From positions 5,208,001-5,272,000 of the forward strand of contig NZ_BJOR01000001.1 of assembly GCF_006540305.1 (NCBI RefSeq): a stretch of DNA of 64,000 nucleotides, given 5' to 3'. Source of the DNA: Streptomyces sp. 6-11-2. GTDB lineage: Bacteria > Actinomycetota > Actinomycetes > Streptomycetales > Streptomycetaceae. The number at the start of each line of letters is the position of its first letter. Within the stretch, counting starts at the first letter, position 1. A program made the translations under genes and the position numbers. This document shows, one piece after another, positions 8,512 to 17,504 of this stretch. The notes under the pieces were generated by a model. The model did no database searches. It was given only the letters and a program-made list of their open reading frames with translations, and was not told the origin of the DNA.

Positions 8512-10169
8512 GTACATCAGCAGCCAACACGAATCCGTCTGCCGCCGGCGCGGCGGGCCGCTCTCGCGGGCAGGCACCGGCCGGCGAGAGGCTCGCCGAC
8601 TGGGCCGACGGCCGGCTTGGGATCTACTCCCTGGCCAAGGCCAACATGCGCAAGATCTTCCCCGACCACTGGTCGTTCATGTTGGGCGAGGTCTGCCTCT
8701 ACAGCTTCATCATCATCATCCTCACGGGTGTGTACCTGACGCTGTTCTTCCACCCCTCGATGAGCGAGGTGGTGTACAACGGCTCGTACGTCCCGCTGCA
8801 GGGTCAGCTGGTGTCCGAGGCGTTCAACTCGACCATGCACATCTCCTTCGAGGTGCGCGGTGGTCTGCTCATCCGGCAGATCCACCACTGGGCCGCGCTG
8901 ATCTTCCTGGCCGGCATGTTCGTGCACATGATGCGCGTGTTCTTCACCGGCGCGTTCCGCAAGCCGCGTGAGATCAACTGGCTGTTCGGCTTCCTGCTGT
9001 TCGCCCTGGGCATGTTCACCGGTTTCACCGGTTACTCGCTCCCGGACGACCTGCTCTCCGGCACCGGTGTCCGCTTCACCGAGGGTGCGATCCTGTCCAT
9101 GCCGATCGTCGGCACGTACATCTCGTACTTCCTCTTCGGCGGCGAGTTCCCCGGTCACGACTTCGTGGCGCGGTTCTACTCGATCCACATCCTGCTGCTG
9201 CCCGGCATCATGCTGGGCCTGGTGGTGGCCCACCTGATCCTGGTCTTCTACCACAAGCACACGCAGTTCGCGGGTCCCGGCAAGAGCAACAAGAACGTCG
9301 TCGGCATGCCGCTGCTGCCGGTGTACATGGCCAAGGCCGGCGGCTTCTTCTTCCTGGTCTTCGGTGTCCTCGCGATGATCGCGGCGCTCGTGGAGATCAA
9401 CGCGATCTGGGTGATCGGCCCGTACCGTCCGGACCAGGTGTCCACCGGCGCCCAGCCCGACTGGTACATGGGCTTCGCCGAGGGTCTGGTCCGCTTCATG
9501 CCGGGCTGGGAGGTCAACTTCTGGGGCCACACGCTCGTCCTGGGCGTGTTCATCCCGCTGGTCCTCTTCGGTCTGGTCCTGGCGGCGCTGGCGCTCTACC
9601 CGTTCATCGAGTCCTGGATCACCGGCGACAAGCGCGAGCACCACATCCTGGACCGTCCGCGCAACGCCCCGACGCGTACCGCGTTCGGTGTCGCCTGGAT
9701 CACGATGTACATGATCACGCTGGTCGGCGGCGGCAACGACCTGTGGGCCACGCACTTCCACCTGTCGATCAACGCGGTCACCTGGTTCGTCCGGATCGGC
9801 TTCTTCGTCGGACCGATCATCGCGTTCGTCGCCACCAAGCGGATCTGCCTCGGCCTCCAGCGCCGCGACAAGGAGAAGGTGCTGCACGGTCGCGAGACCG
9901 GCATCATCAAGCGCCTGCCGCACGGTGAGTTCATCGAGGTCCACGAGCCGCTCAGCCAGGAGCAGCTCTACACGCTCACGGCGCACGACCAGTACGAGCC
10001 GGCCGAGATCGGTCCGGCGGTCGACGAGAACGGCGTCGAGCGCAAGATCAAGGGCTCGCAGAAGCTGCGCGCCAAGCTCAGCAACGCGTACTACGGCGAG
10101 GACAACCAGATCCCGAAGCCGACCGTCGAGGAGTACAGGGAGATCACGAGCGGCCACGGCCACCACTGA
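8508..10169 (+). CDS. qcrB: Cytochrome b subunit of the bcc complex
   Basis: 553-residue menaquinol-cytochrome c reductase cytochrome b, the target of Q203-type inhibitors in mycobacteria. It has 8-9 membrane helices with two bis-His heme b sites (His pairs in IHHWAALIFLAGMFVHMMR and in FYSIHILLLPG...VVAHL) and the quinol-site loop QPDWYMGF, the actinobacterial version of PEWY. A hydrophilic C-terminal extension of about 120 residues is typical of this phylum. The ATG at 8508 overlaps the qcrA stop, which fixes the start. A GC-rich terminator follows after 32 bases. Confidence 0.97.
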   Translation: MSTSAANTNPSAAGAAGRSRGQAPAGERLADWADGRLGIYSLAKANMRKIFPDHWSFMLGEVCLYSFIIIILTGVYLTLFFHPSMSEVVYNGSYVPLQGQLVSEAFNSTMHISFEVRGGLLIRQIHHWAALIFLAGMFVHMMRVFFTGAFRKPREINWLFGFLLFALGMFTGFTGYSLPDDLLSGTGVRFTEGAILSMPIVGTYISYFLFGGEFPGHDFVARFYSIHILLLPGIMLGLVVAHLILVFYHKHTQFAGPGKSNKNVVGMPLLPVYMAKAGGFFFLVFGVLAMIAALVEINAIWVIGPYRPDQVSTGAQPDWYMGFAEGLVRFMPGWEVNFWGHTLVLGVFIPLVLFGLVLAALALYPFIESWITGDKREHHILDRPRNAPTRTAFGVAWITMYMITLVGGGNDLWATHFHLSINAVTWFVRIGFFVGPIIAFVATKRICLGLQRRDKEKVLHGRETGIIKRLPHGEFIEVHEPLSQEQLYTLTAHDQYEPAEIGPAVDENGVERKIKGSQKLRAKLSNAYYGEDNQIPKPTVEEYREITSGHGHH

Positions 10170-10201
10170 TCACTGACCGCTGAGCGTCGCCACGCCACGG
10201 T

Positions 10202-10238
10202 CGAAGGGCCCCGTCCGATCCCCGGACGGGGCCCTTCG
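10202..10238 (+). terminator. Terminator of the ctaE-qcrCAB operon
   Basis: Perfect 15-bp stem CGAAGGGCCCCGTCC / GGACGGGGCCCTTCG with a 7-base loop; no U-run. Confidence 0.85.
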
Positions 10239-10315
10239 CCATGCCCGGGGCTGGATAGGGTGGACCTGTTCGAGACTCGCGTCCCGCATACGGGACACCG
10301 ACCCAGGAGCGGCAT

Positions 10316-11380
10316 ATGAACGCTGTGACCCCCGCTGGAGGCAACACCGCGGCGGGCCGCTCCTGGCCCGCCCTGCTGAACGGCCTGCTGGACGGCCGGA
10401 ACCTCACCGCCGACGAGACCGCCTGGGCGATGGACCTGATCATGCGCGGCGAGGCGACCGACGCGCAGATCGCCGGGTTCGTGGTGGCCCTCCGGGCCAA
10501 GGGCGAGACGGTGGAGGAGATCACCGGCCTGGTCCGGACGATGTACGAGCACGCCAATGTGATCGAGGTGCCCGGCGAGACCGTCGACATCGTCGGCACC
10601 GGCGGCGACGGCGCCAAGACCGTGAACATCTCCACCATGTCCTCGATCGTCGTGGCCGGCACGGGGGCCGGCGTCGTCAAGCACGGCAACCGGGCCGCGT
10701 CCTCCGCCTCCGGAGCCTCCGACGTACTGGAGAAGCTCGGCGTCAATCTGGAGCTGACGCCGCGGCGGGTGGCCGAGGTCGCGCAGGAGGCCGGAATCAC
10801 CTTCTGCTTCGCGATCAAGTTCCATCCGGCGCTGCGCCACGCGGGCGCCGCCCGCGGCCAGTTGGCCATCCGCACGGTCTTCAACGTGCTGGGCCCGCTG
10901 ACCAACCCGGCCAGGGTGCGGGCCCAGGCCGTCGGGGTCGCGGACCCGCGCATGGCACCGGTCGTCGCGGGCGTCTTCGCCGAGCGTGGCCACTCCTCCC
11001 TGGTCTTCCGGGGCGACGACGGCCTCGACGAGCTCACCACGACCGCCACCTCCCAGGTCTGGATCGTCCGGGACGGCAAGGTGACCCAGGAGCGCTTCGA
11101 CCCGCGGGACGTCGGCATCGAACTGGTGCCCGTGGAGGCGCTGCGGGGCGGTGACGCCTCCTACAACGCCGAGGTGGCCCGCCGCCTGCTGGACGGAGAG
11201 CAGGGGCCCGTACGGGACGCCGTCCTGCTGAACTCCGCGGCGGCGCTGGTGGCCCTGCGGCCGGGTCCGGGCACTCTCGCCGAACAGATCCGGTCCGGGA
11301 TGGACCGCGCGGCGGAGTCGATCGACTCCGGGTCCGCCAAGCGCACGCTGGAGCGCTGGGTGGCCGTCAGCAACGCCTGA
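10316..11380 (+). CDS. trpD: Anthranilate phosphoribosyltransferase
   Basis: 354-residue enzyme of tryptophan synthesis, joining anthranilate and PRPP to phosphoribosylanthranilate in the cytoplasm. The PRPP-binding [14 protein letters not shown] segment, the KHGNRAASS loop, the [10 protein letters not shown] segment and the DELTT motif are all present, and length is as in the family. ATG at 10316 has AGGAG nine bases upstream. It is monocistronic, between two terminators, and far from other trp genes except the attenuator-controlled anthranilate synthase 24 kb away. Adjacency to qcrCAB is shared with M. tuberculosis (trpD, Rv2192c). Confidence 0.97.
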   Translation: MNAVTPAGGNTAAGRSWPALLNGLLDGRNLTADETAWAMDLIMRGEATDAQIAGFVVALRAKGETVEEITGLVRTMYEHANVIEVPGETVDIVGTGGDGAKTVNISTMSSIVVAGTGAGVVKHGNRAASSASGASDVLEKLGVNLELTPRRVAEVAQEAGITFCFAIKFHPALRHAGAARGQLAIRTVFNVLGPLTNPARVRAQAVGVADPRMAPVVAGVFAERGHSSLVFRGDDGLDELTTTATSQVWIVRDGKVTQERFDPRDVGIELVPVEALRGGDASYNAEVARRLLDGEQGPVRDAVLLNSAAALVALRPGPGTLAEQIRSGMDRAAESIDSGSAKRTLERWVAVSNA

Positions 11381-11396
11381 GACCCGAACCTCCCGT

Positions 11397-11433
11397 CGCA
11401 AGGCGCAGTCCACGATCCGGACTGCGCCTTGCG
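11397..11433 (+). terminator. Terminator after trpD
   Basis: Perfect 15-bp stem CGCAAGGCGCAGTCC / GGACTGCGCCTTGCG with a 7-base loop, 16 bases after the trpD stop. Confidence 0.9.
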
Positions 11434-11463
11434 CGTGGAAGATCGTGTGGCAGGATGCTGAAA

Positions 11464-11580
11464 CAGGTCATGAGTGACAGCCATGTGGCCCCGGCCGGCT
11501 GTCCGGCAACCCTCCGTCCGTGGCGGGGTGCCCCGGGTGAAGACCAGGCCGTAGGCAGCGAGGCCCACGGCAAGCGCGGA
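11464..11580 (+). promoter_or_regulatory. SAM-IV riboswitch
   Basis: The sequence carries the SAM-IV core: the GGTCATGAGTG opening that pairs with the later GAAGACC, the conserved CCGGCAACCCTCC internal loop shared with SAM-I, the GGCGGGGTGCCCCGGGTGA pseudoknot segment, and a further 3' hairpin region (GGCCGTAGG...) up to AAGCGCGGA, as expected for this actinobacterial class. It lies 166 bases ahead of the class V aminotransferase at 11747 in the same direction, so S-adenosylmethionine should repress that gene. How the remaining leader (11581-11746) turns binding into control is not evident; no clear terminator was found. Confidence 0.9.
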
Positions 11581-11746
11581 CCCCTCGCGTCACCAGGGGT
11601 CCTGGTCGTACGAGGGAGCCTCCCGTGAGCAAGCGAATGCGTTAGGGCGTAGAGCCCCGCCTCCGCATCACCCCTTTCACCCTTCTCCACGCTCGAGCCG
11701 TGCCCGCTCGCGTGGTGATTTCGCCTGCTTTCACGGGAGTTCACCC

Positions 11747-13120
11747 ATGTCCGTTTCCGCCGTCCCCACCGTCGCCGCCGCCGACCAGTCCGTCCGTGCC
11801 CCGCTGCCCGTGCTGGGCCGGGACGTCACCGTTCCGCTCGTCACCGGCGGGGAGGTCACCTACGCGGCGCTCGACTACGCGGCCAGCGCGCCCGCCCTCC
11901 AGCGCGTCTGGGACGACGTGGCGGCGTACGCGCCGTACTACGGCAGCGTCCACCGCGGCGCCGGCTACCTCTCCCAGCTCTCCACCGACCTGTTCGAGAA
12001 CGCCCGGAAGACGGTCGCGGAGTTCCTGGACTGCCGTGCGGAGGACCAGGTGGTCTTCACCCGGTCCACCACCGACTCCCTCAACCTGCTCGCCCGGGCG
12101 CTGCCCGCGGACTGCCAGGTCTTCGTCTTCGAGACCGAGCACCACGCCTCGCTGCTTCCGTGGCGGGACGCGCGGGTGACCTGCCTCGACGCCCCGCGCA
12201 CCCCGGAGCAGGCCGTGGCGACCCTGGAGCGGGCCCTCGCCGGCCGCGACCCCCACGGCCCCGCCCTGGTGTGCGTCACCGGCGCCTCCAACGTCACCGG
12301 CGAGCTGTGGCCCGTGCGGGAGCTGGCCGCCGCCGCCCACGCGCACGGCGCCCGGATCGTCCTGGACGCCGCCCAGCTCGCCCCGCACCACCCGGTGTCC
12401 GTCCGCGACCTCGACGTCGACTGGGTCGCCTTCTCCGGCCACAAGCTGTACGCCCCGTTCGGCTCCGGCGTCCTGGCCGGCCGCGCCGACTGGCTGCGCG
12501 AGGCCGAGCCGTACCTCGCGGGCGGCGGCGCGAGCCGCACGGTGGCGCGGCGTGCCGACGGGTCCGTGGACGTGCGGTGGCACGAGTCGGCCGCCCGCCA
12601 CGAGGCCGGGTCGCCGAACGTCATCGGCGCCTACGCCGTCGCCTCGGCCTGCACGGCGCTGACCGAGGCCGGTTTCGACGAGCTCGTCGCGCGTGAGCGG
12701 TACCTGATCCGCAAGGTGCGGGCGGGCCTCGCCGAGGTGCCCGAGGTCAGGGTGCTTTCCCTGTTCGGCGACGACGCCCCGCGGGTCGGAGTGATCTCCT
12801 TCGTCGTGGCGGGCTGGAACAGCTCCCACTTCGCCGCCGCCCTCTCCGCCGAGTACGGCATCGGCGTCCGCGACGGCCTCTTCTGCGCCCACCCCCTGGT
12901 CCGCACCCTGCTGGGCGGCGATCCGCAGAGCCAGGGCGAGTGCGGCGCGCCCGAGGCCGCCCCGGGCGAGAAGTCCCTCAACGCCATCCGCGTGAGCTTC
13001 GGCGCGGGCACGCCCGACGAGCACGTGGACCGCTTCGTGGCGGCGGTGCGGGAGCTGGTCAGGGACGGCGCGAAGTGGACGTACCGCACGGAGGACGGCC
13101 GCTGCGTGCCCGCGGTGTGA
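11747..13120 (+). CDS. SAM-IV-controlled aminotransferase class V (cysteine desulfurase-like)
   Basis: 457-residue PLP enzyme of the NifS/CsdA fold. Visible landmarks: TYAALDYAASAPALQ near residue 40, the aromatic-His pair of ETEHHASLLPW, LDAAQLAPH with the Asp that holds the PLP pyridine nitrogen, and the Schiff-base lysine in FSGHKLYAPFGSG. The usual catalytic-cysteine loop of true desulfurases is not obvious, although Cys residues occur late (LFCAHPL, QGECGAPE). Start ATG at 11747 has GGGAG before it. Riboswitch control by SAM suggests sulfur-amino-acid metabolism, for example using cysteine or a related thiol, but the substrate is unknown. It is monocistronic. Confidence 0.88.
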   Translation: MSVSAVPTVAAADQSVRAPLPVLGRDVTVPLVTGGEVTYAALDYAASAPALQRVWDDVAAYAPYYGSVHRGAGYLSQLSTDLFENARKTVAEFLDCRAEDQVVFTRSTTDSLNLLARALPADCQVFVFETEHHASLLPWRDARVTCLDAPRTPEQAVATLERALAGRDPHGPALVCVTGASNVTGELWPVRELAAAAHAHGARIVLDAAQLAPHHPVSVRDLDVDWVAFSGHKLYAPFGSGVLAGRADWLREAEPYLAGGGASRTVARRADGSVDVRWHESAARHEAGSPNVIGAYAVASACTALTEAGFDELVARERYLIRKVRAGLAEVPEVRVLSLFGDDAPRVGVISFVVAGWNSSHFAAALSAEYGIGVRDGLFCAHPLVRTLLGGDPQSQGECGAPEAAPGEKSLNAIRVSFGAGTPDEHVDRFVAAVRELVRDGAKWTYRTEDGRCVPAV

Positions 13121-13146
13121 TCCGCCCGCTCAGGAGCCGGGGGCGG

Positions 13147-13428
13147 TCAGGAGTCCAGCCCGATGGCGAACGCCGCCTCCAGGTCGTGCTGCGAGTAGGT
13201 GCGGAAGGCCACGTGCGTGTCCGTCCCCTCGACGCCCGGGATCTTGCTGATCCGCCCCGGGATGACCTCCGCCAGGTCCTCGTGCTGCCGCACCCGGACC
13301 ATGGCGATCAGGTCGTACGTGCCGGTGACGGAGAAGACCTCGCTGACCGAGTCCAGTGAGGCGATCCGCTCGGCGATCTCGGGGATCCGGTCCACGCTGG
13401 TCTTGATGAGGACGATCGCGGTGATCAC
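13147..13428 (-). CDS. Stand-alone Lrp/AsnC ligand-binding (RAM) domain
   Basis: 93 residues forming only the C-terminal effector domain of Lrp/AsnC regulators (babbab, beginning MITAIVLIKTS and with VTGTYDLIAMVRV, the usual glycine-rich ligand turn). The DNA-binding HTH half is absent, so it cannot act as a classical repressor; such stand-alone RAM proteins are thought to form oligomers that sense amino acids. Its ATG overlaps the stop of the upstream rhomboid gene (ATGA), so the two are translated together. Orthologues are widespread in actinobacteria; function unknown. Confidence 0.9.
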   Translation of the reverse strand: MITAIVLIKTSVDRIPEIAERIASLDSVSEVFSVTGTYDLIAMVRVRQHEDLAEVIPGRISKIPGVEGTDTHVAFRTYSQHDLEAAFAIGLDS

Positions 13429-14177
13429 GGCTGGTTCTCTCCCTCGGGGGCCGGAGCAGGGGCGGCCTTCACTCTAGTCTTCCGGCCGAACCCGGCCCAC
13501 GCGCAGGCGAAGCCCAGGGCGAAGCCCACCACGTGGGCCAGGTAGGCGACCTGCGGTCCCTCGGCGGCGCGCCCGGCGGCCAGCCACTGGAGGGCCGCCC
13601 AGAAGGGCAGCACCACCCACGCGGGAAAGCGCAGCGGCAGGAAGAACAGGAACGGGAAGAGACTGGTCACCCGGGCGCTGGGGAACAGGTAGAGAAACGC
13701 GCCGAGGACCGCCGAGATCGCGCCCGAGGCCCCCACCAGGCTCTGCCCGGAGGCGGCGTTGGCGACCGCGTAGCCCACCAGGGCCAGGTAGCCGCAGCCG
13801 ACGTAGAACAGCGTGAACCGGACGCGGCCCATGCGCTCCTCGGTCATCGCCCCGAAGACGTAGAGGAAGAGCATGTTGCCGAGCAGGTGCACCCAGCTGC
13901 CGTGCACGAACAGGGCCGTCGCGGGGGTGAGGGCGGCCCGGAACGAGCCGGTGAACAAATCGGCGGGGATCACGCCCCACCGCCGGAAATAGGCCCGCTG
14001 GGCGAGCAGCAGCGCGTCCCCCGTGCCGTAGGAGGGATTGAGGCCCGCCGCCGGGCCGGCCACGAAGATCAGACAGCACAGGACGATCAGGGCGCACGTC
14101 ACCGGCGCCTGCATGTTCCGTACCGCCCTGGCCGCCCTGATCGTCCGGGCGGCCACCGTGTACCTGTTGCCGATCAT
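13425..14177 (-). CDS. Rhomboid-family intramembrane serine protease
   Basis: About 250 residues with six membrane helices. Catalytic Ser151 is in GASGAISA and His215 in YLAHVVGFALG; the HLLGNMLFLYVFG segment is the family's oxyanion/structural HxxxN region. The frame is open to 14279; ATG 14177 is chosen because it follows a -10-like CATGCT by 8 nt and begins just before the basic pre-helix segment; ATG 14114 is an alternative. It is coupled to the RAM-domain gene downstream and diverges from the zinc-ribbon gene at 14332. Substrates are unknown. Confidence 0.88.
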   Translation of the reverse strand: MIGNRYTVAARTIRAARAVRNMQAPVTCALIVLCCLIFVAGPAAGLNPSYGTGDALLLAQRAYFRRWGVIPADLFTGSFRAALTPATALFVHGSWVHLLGNMLFLYVFGAMTEERMGRVRFTLFYVGCGYLALVGYAVANAASGQSLVGASGAISAVLGAFLYLFPSARVTSLFPFLFFLPLRFPAWVVLPFWAALQWLAAGRAAEGPQVAYLAHVVGFALGFACAWAGFGRKTRVKAAPAPAPEGENQP

Positions 14178-14331
14178 GTGCACAGAGCATGGCGTAACCG
14201 GACGCAAGCGCACAGACCGCCTCGCCGCCGTGGACGGACCGGCGCCGAGTCGCCGCCAGGCCGTAGGGTTACGTGCCACACGCCCAGGGAAGCTGGCGCG
14301 TCATGGACACAGAAGGAAGCGAACAGTCGCG

Positions 14332-14571
14332 ATGACGGTTCCCCTGCCGACCGCCACGACCCGGTGGCGCTGCACCCTGTGCGGCAACCTCACCCGTTTC
14401 GACGTGACCCGCTCGTCGAAGGTCGTCGAGTACGTCCACCTCGATCTGGCCGGAGAGCCGCAGGTCGAGGAGCGCGAGGTGGTCAGTGAGACGATCGAGT
14501 CGGTGCGTTGCCGCTGGTGCAACGCCGTGGACCAGGTGGAACTCGTGGACAGGCCGGGCGCCGGCTCCTGA
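14332..14571 (+). CDS. Small double-CxxC zinc-ribbon protein
   Basis: 79 residues with two cysteine pairs, WRCTLCGNLT near the start and VRCRWCNAVD near residue 60, spaced as a zinc ribbon around a strand containing VVEYVHLDL. GAAGGAAG lies about 13 bases before the ATG at 14332; the longer open frame upstream overlaps the divergent rhomboid gene and is not needed. It is 66 bases ahead of the NYN gene and may share its transcript. Conserved in streptomycetes; no function is known. Confidence 0.82.
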   Translation: MTVPLPTATTRWRCTLCGNLTRFDVTRSSKVVEYVHLDLAGEPQVEEREVVSETIESVRCRWCNAVDQVELVDRPGAGS

Positions 14572-14637
14572 GCGGAGCGGGCCCGCACAGGCGACCCCCG
14601 CGGGGGTCCGCGAAGCACAGAGGCATTGGGGTGACGG

Positions 14638-15987
14638 ATGGCGGAGACACAAGGCGGGGGGCCGGGCGACGGCGCCGCCGAGGTGCTCGACCGTCCCCTG
14701 CCCGACGGAGTGCGCCACCGGGTCGTCCAGATCGTCTCCGACTCCTTCGGCACGCTGACGTTCGCCGAGCTGCCGCCGCAGCTGCGGCAGTACGCCCGGT
14801 TCACCCCCAGCCGCCGGGCGAAGTTCGCGGGCAACGCGATGGCGGCCGCGCTGGAGACCGATCCGCTGTTCCGCCAGCGCATCGGCGAGAAGTTCAAAGA
14901 GGACCAGCCCGAGCTGTCGGGTGCCCTCGACTCCGGCTCGCCGCCCCCGGCCGCGGATCCGCTCGACGTGGCGGCCGCGGCCTACGTACTGCGCCCGCCG
15001 GGCTGGGTGAAGCTGGTCGCCGCTGCGGGCGAGGAGGCCCAGCGGGCGGACGCCGAGCGTGCCGACGAGGAGAGCCGCGCCGAACTGGAGCGGCTGCGGG
15101 CCGAGCTGGCGGCGGCCCGCGAGCAGACCCGCGCCGACACCGAGCGGCTGCGGGCCGAGCTGGACGCCGCCAGGAAAGAGGCCGAGTCGCTGCACCGCAA
15201 GCTGCGGGCCGCGCACAGCGACGTCAAGCGCAGTGAGGCCGCGCTGCGCAAAGCGCGGGGCGAGATCGAGGCCCTGCGCGCCGAGGGGCAGGCGCAGGTG
15301 TCGTCCGCCGAGAGCGAGACCCGGCGGCTCAAGGCCCGCCTGGGGGAGGCGGAGGCCGCGCTGGAAGCCGCCCGCAGGGCGGCCCGCGAGGGGCGCAGCG
15401 TGGAGGACATGCGGGTGCGGCTGCTGCTGGACACCGTCCTCGACGCGGCCCAGGGGCTGCGCCGGGAGCTGGCGCTGCCGCCGGTGTCGGTGCGGCCGGC
15501 GGAGACCGTGGACGCGGTCGAGCCGGGCCGGATGACCCCCAAGGACATCGCCGCCCGCGCGCTGTCCGAGCACGACCCGGCGATCCTCGACCAGTTGCTC
15601 GCGCTGCCGCAGGCCCATCTGGTCGTCGACGGCTACAACGTCACCAAGACCGGCTATCCGCAGATGCCGCTGGAGAAGCAGCGGCTGAGGCTGCTGGGGC
15701 AGCTGTCGCAGCTCGCCGCGCAGACCGGCGCCGAGGTCACGTGTGTCTTCGACGGGGCCGAGCTGGTCGCGCCGGTGCTCCTCGCGCCTCCGCGCGGTGT
15801 GCGGGTGCTGTTCTCCAAGCCGGGGGTCACGGCGGACGAGCTGATCCGTCAGCTGGTGCGGGCCGAGCCGCCCGGCCGTCCGGTGATCGTCGTCTCGACC
15901 GACCGTGAGGTCGCCGACGGGATCGCGAAGGCGGGGGCGCGGCCGGTGGCCTCGGCGGTGCTGCTGAAGCGGCTCTCGCGCGGCTGA
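14638..15987 (+). CDS. Coiled-coil protein with C-terminal YacP-like NYN RNase domain
   Basis: 449 residues in three parts: an N-terminal helical domain (about 15-100), a long Ala/Glu/Arg coiled coil (about 120-270, with repeated LRAELAAAREQ/LRAELDAARKE heptads), and a C-terminal NYN domain (about 320-445) related to YacP/Rae1, which in Firmicutes cleaves mRNA on ribosomes. NYN acidic residues are present: VVDGYNVTKTG, CVFDGAEL, and STDREVADG. The domain order is the actinobacterial form. ATG at 14638. The substrate is not established in this phylum. Confidence 0.88.
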   Translation: MAETQGGGPGDGAAEVLDRPLPDGVRHRVVQIVSDSFGTLTFAELPPQLRQYARFTPSRRAKFAGNAMAAALETDPLFRQRIGEKFKEDQPELSGALDSGSPPPAADPLDVAAAAYVLRPPGWVKLVAAAGEEAQRADAERADEESRAELERLRAELAAAREQTRADTERLRAELDAARKEAESLHRKLRAAHSDVKRSEAALRKARGEIEALRAEGQAQVSSAESETRRLKARLGEAEAALEAARRAAREGRSVEDMRVRLLLDTVLDAAQGLRRELALPPVSVRPAETVDAVEPGRMTPKDIAARALSEHDPAILDQLLALPQAHLVVDGYNVTKTGYPQMPLEKQRLRLLGQLSQLAAQTGAEVTCVFDGAELVAPVLLAPPRGVRVLFSKPGVTADELIRQLVRAEPPGRPVIVVSTDREVADGIAKAGARPVASAVLLKRLSRG

Positions 15988-16143
15988 AACCGGACGTAGG
16001 GCTACGTAAGCCTCAAGCGCAACATACAGGCAGCATTCCCGAATTCACCGGAAGCGTCGCGCGACGCAGGGTCAAGTGGTCCTCACTGCCGGTGAGTTAT
16101 GGGCAAAGAATGAAGTGACTGGTGGGATTTTCCGCCTCAGGAT

Positions 16144-16173
16144 TTGAATTCATCACGATGAGGTCACTAGGGT
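16144..16173 (+). promoter_or_regulatory. Predicted sigma70-type promoter of the first NlpC/P60 gene
   Basis: -35 TTGAAT (16144-16149), 18-bp spacer, -10 TAGGGT (16168-16173); transcription would start near 16180, 46 bases ahead of the start codon. The wider intergenic region (15988-16225) is unusually AT-rich for this genome. Confidence 0.55.
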
Positions 16174-16225
16174 CGAGCCTCGAACCTCCGAGCGGGTGAT
16201 CACTCAGAAGAAGGAGCTCGCTTCC

Positions 16226-17260
16226 GTGGCGTCCCACCGTCGACCCAAGCAACCCAGCCGTGCGCGCGTGACCGTGCTCACCACCGCGGCGGCAGCGGCC
16301 GTAGCCATCAGTGCCCAGGCCGCCAATGCCGCCCCGAGCGCGAAGCCGAGCAAGGACGAAGTCAAGTCCAAGGTCGACGAGCTCTACGAGCAGGCGGAGC
16401 AGGCCACCGAGAAGTACAACGGGGCCAAGGAGAAGCAGGAGAAGCTCCAGAAGGAGATCTCCACCATCCAGGACAACGTCGCCCGCGGCCAGCAGGAGCT
16501 CAACAAGCTCCGCGACGGCCTCGGTTCGATGGCCGCCGGCCAGTACCGCACCGGCGGGATAGACCCGTCGCTCCAGCTCTTCCTGTCCGCCGACCCGGAC
16601 GACTACCTCGACAAGGCCTCCACGCTCGACCAGTTGAGCGGCCAGCAGGTCGAGGCGCTGAAGAAGATCCAGGACAAGCAGCGCGAGCTCACCCAGGAGC
16701 GGTCCGAGGCCTCCTCGAAGCTCAAGGACCTCGCCGCCACCCGCACCGAGCTGGGCAAGAAGAAGAGCGAGGTCCAGGGCAAGCTCGCCGAGGCGCAGCG
16801 GCTCCTGAACAGCCTCACCGCAGCGGAGAAGGCCGCGCTCGCCGCCGAGCAGGACAGGGCCAGCCGGGCCTCCGCCGACCGCGTGCAGCTGGGCAGCTCC
16901 ACCCCCGCCTCCGGCCGGGCCGGCGCCGCGTTCTCCGCCGCCCAGACCAAGATCGGCTCGCCCTACGTCTACGGCGCCACCGGCCCGTCCTCCTACGACT
17001 GCTCGGGTCTGACCTCCTGGGCGTACGCCCAGGCCGGTGTCAGCATCCCGCGCACCTCCCAGGCGCAGGCCAACGCGGGCACCCGGATCTACTCGCAGAG
17101 CCAGCTCCAGGTCGGCGACCTGGTCATCTTCTACGGCGACCAGCACCACGTCGGCCTCTACGCGGGCAACGGCCAGGTGCTGCACGCCCCGCGCACCGGC
17201 ACCGTCGTGCGCTACGAGTCGATCAACAACATGCCCTTCCAGTTCGGCGTCCGCATCTGA
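16226..17260 (+). CDS. Secreted NlpC/P60 peptidoglycan endopeptidase with coiled coil
   Basis: 344 residues. GTG at 16226 is preferred to the GTG at 16196 because AAGGAG lies ten bases before it. A Sec signal peptide (cleavage near AANA-APSA) is followed by a long two-helix coiled coil (about 35-215) like RipA/RipC, and a C-terminal NlpC/P60 domain with catalytic Cys in YDCSGLTSWAYAQAG, His in HHVGLYAG and a third polar residue in LHAPR. It should cut the D-Glu-DAP stem bond during growth or division. A paralogue follows at 17505. Position next to the mannosyltransferase and trpD matches mycobacterial Rv2190c. Confidence 0.95.
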   Translation: MASHRRPKQPSRARVTVLTTAAAAAVAISAQAANAAPSAKPSKDEVKSKVDELYEQAEQATEKYNGAKEKQEKLQKEISTIQDNVARGQQELNKLRDGLGSMAAGQYRTGGIDPSLQLFLSADPDDYLDKASTLDQLSGQQVEALKKIQDKQRELTQERSEASSKLKDLAATRTELGKKKSEVQGKLAEAQRLLNSLTAAEKAALAAEQDRASRASADRVQLGSSTPASGRAGAAFSAAQTKIGSPYVYGATGPSSYDCSGLTSWAYAQAGVSIPRTSQAQANAGTRIYSQSQLQVGDLVIFYGDQHHVGLYAGNGQVLHAPRTGTVVRYESINNMPFQFGVRI

Positions 17261-17388
17261 CGCCACCCCGGGAGAACGCCTCGTACTCGCCCGAACGGGC
17301 GAATCCCGGCACCCCACGGTGACCCCACGCCCCGCCGATGACCTGCGTCAGAGGCGGGGCGCCCGTGTTCGGTGCCCCCTCCGCGGCT

Positions 17389-17418
17389 TTGGTCGCCGTG
17401 TGTCCGCGCGGCTACTGT
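17389..17418 (+). promoter_or_regulatory. Predicted promoter of the second NlpC/P60 gene
   Basis: -35 TTGGTC (17389-17394), 18-bp spacer, -10 TACTGT (17413-17418), about 80 bases ahead of the start codon, so the two hydrolases can be expressed separately. Confidence 0.5.
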
Positions 17419-17504
17419 CTGGCGCGTTTCCCGCAGGACGGGCGCTCGGCGCCCCGGCCCCGGGAAGCGGTCAGTGTCCGCCAGTGGAGGGAGTAGGGCT
17501 TCTC

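Noticed and set aside
15988..16225. Possible c-di-AMP (ydaO) riboswitch ahead of the NlpC/P60 gene
   Set aside because: Such riboswitches precede some Streptomyces wall-hydrolase genes, but the conserved blocks could not be found; only a promoter was supported.
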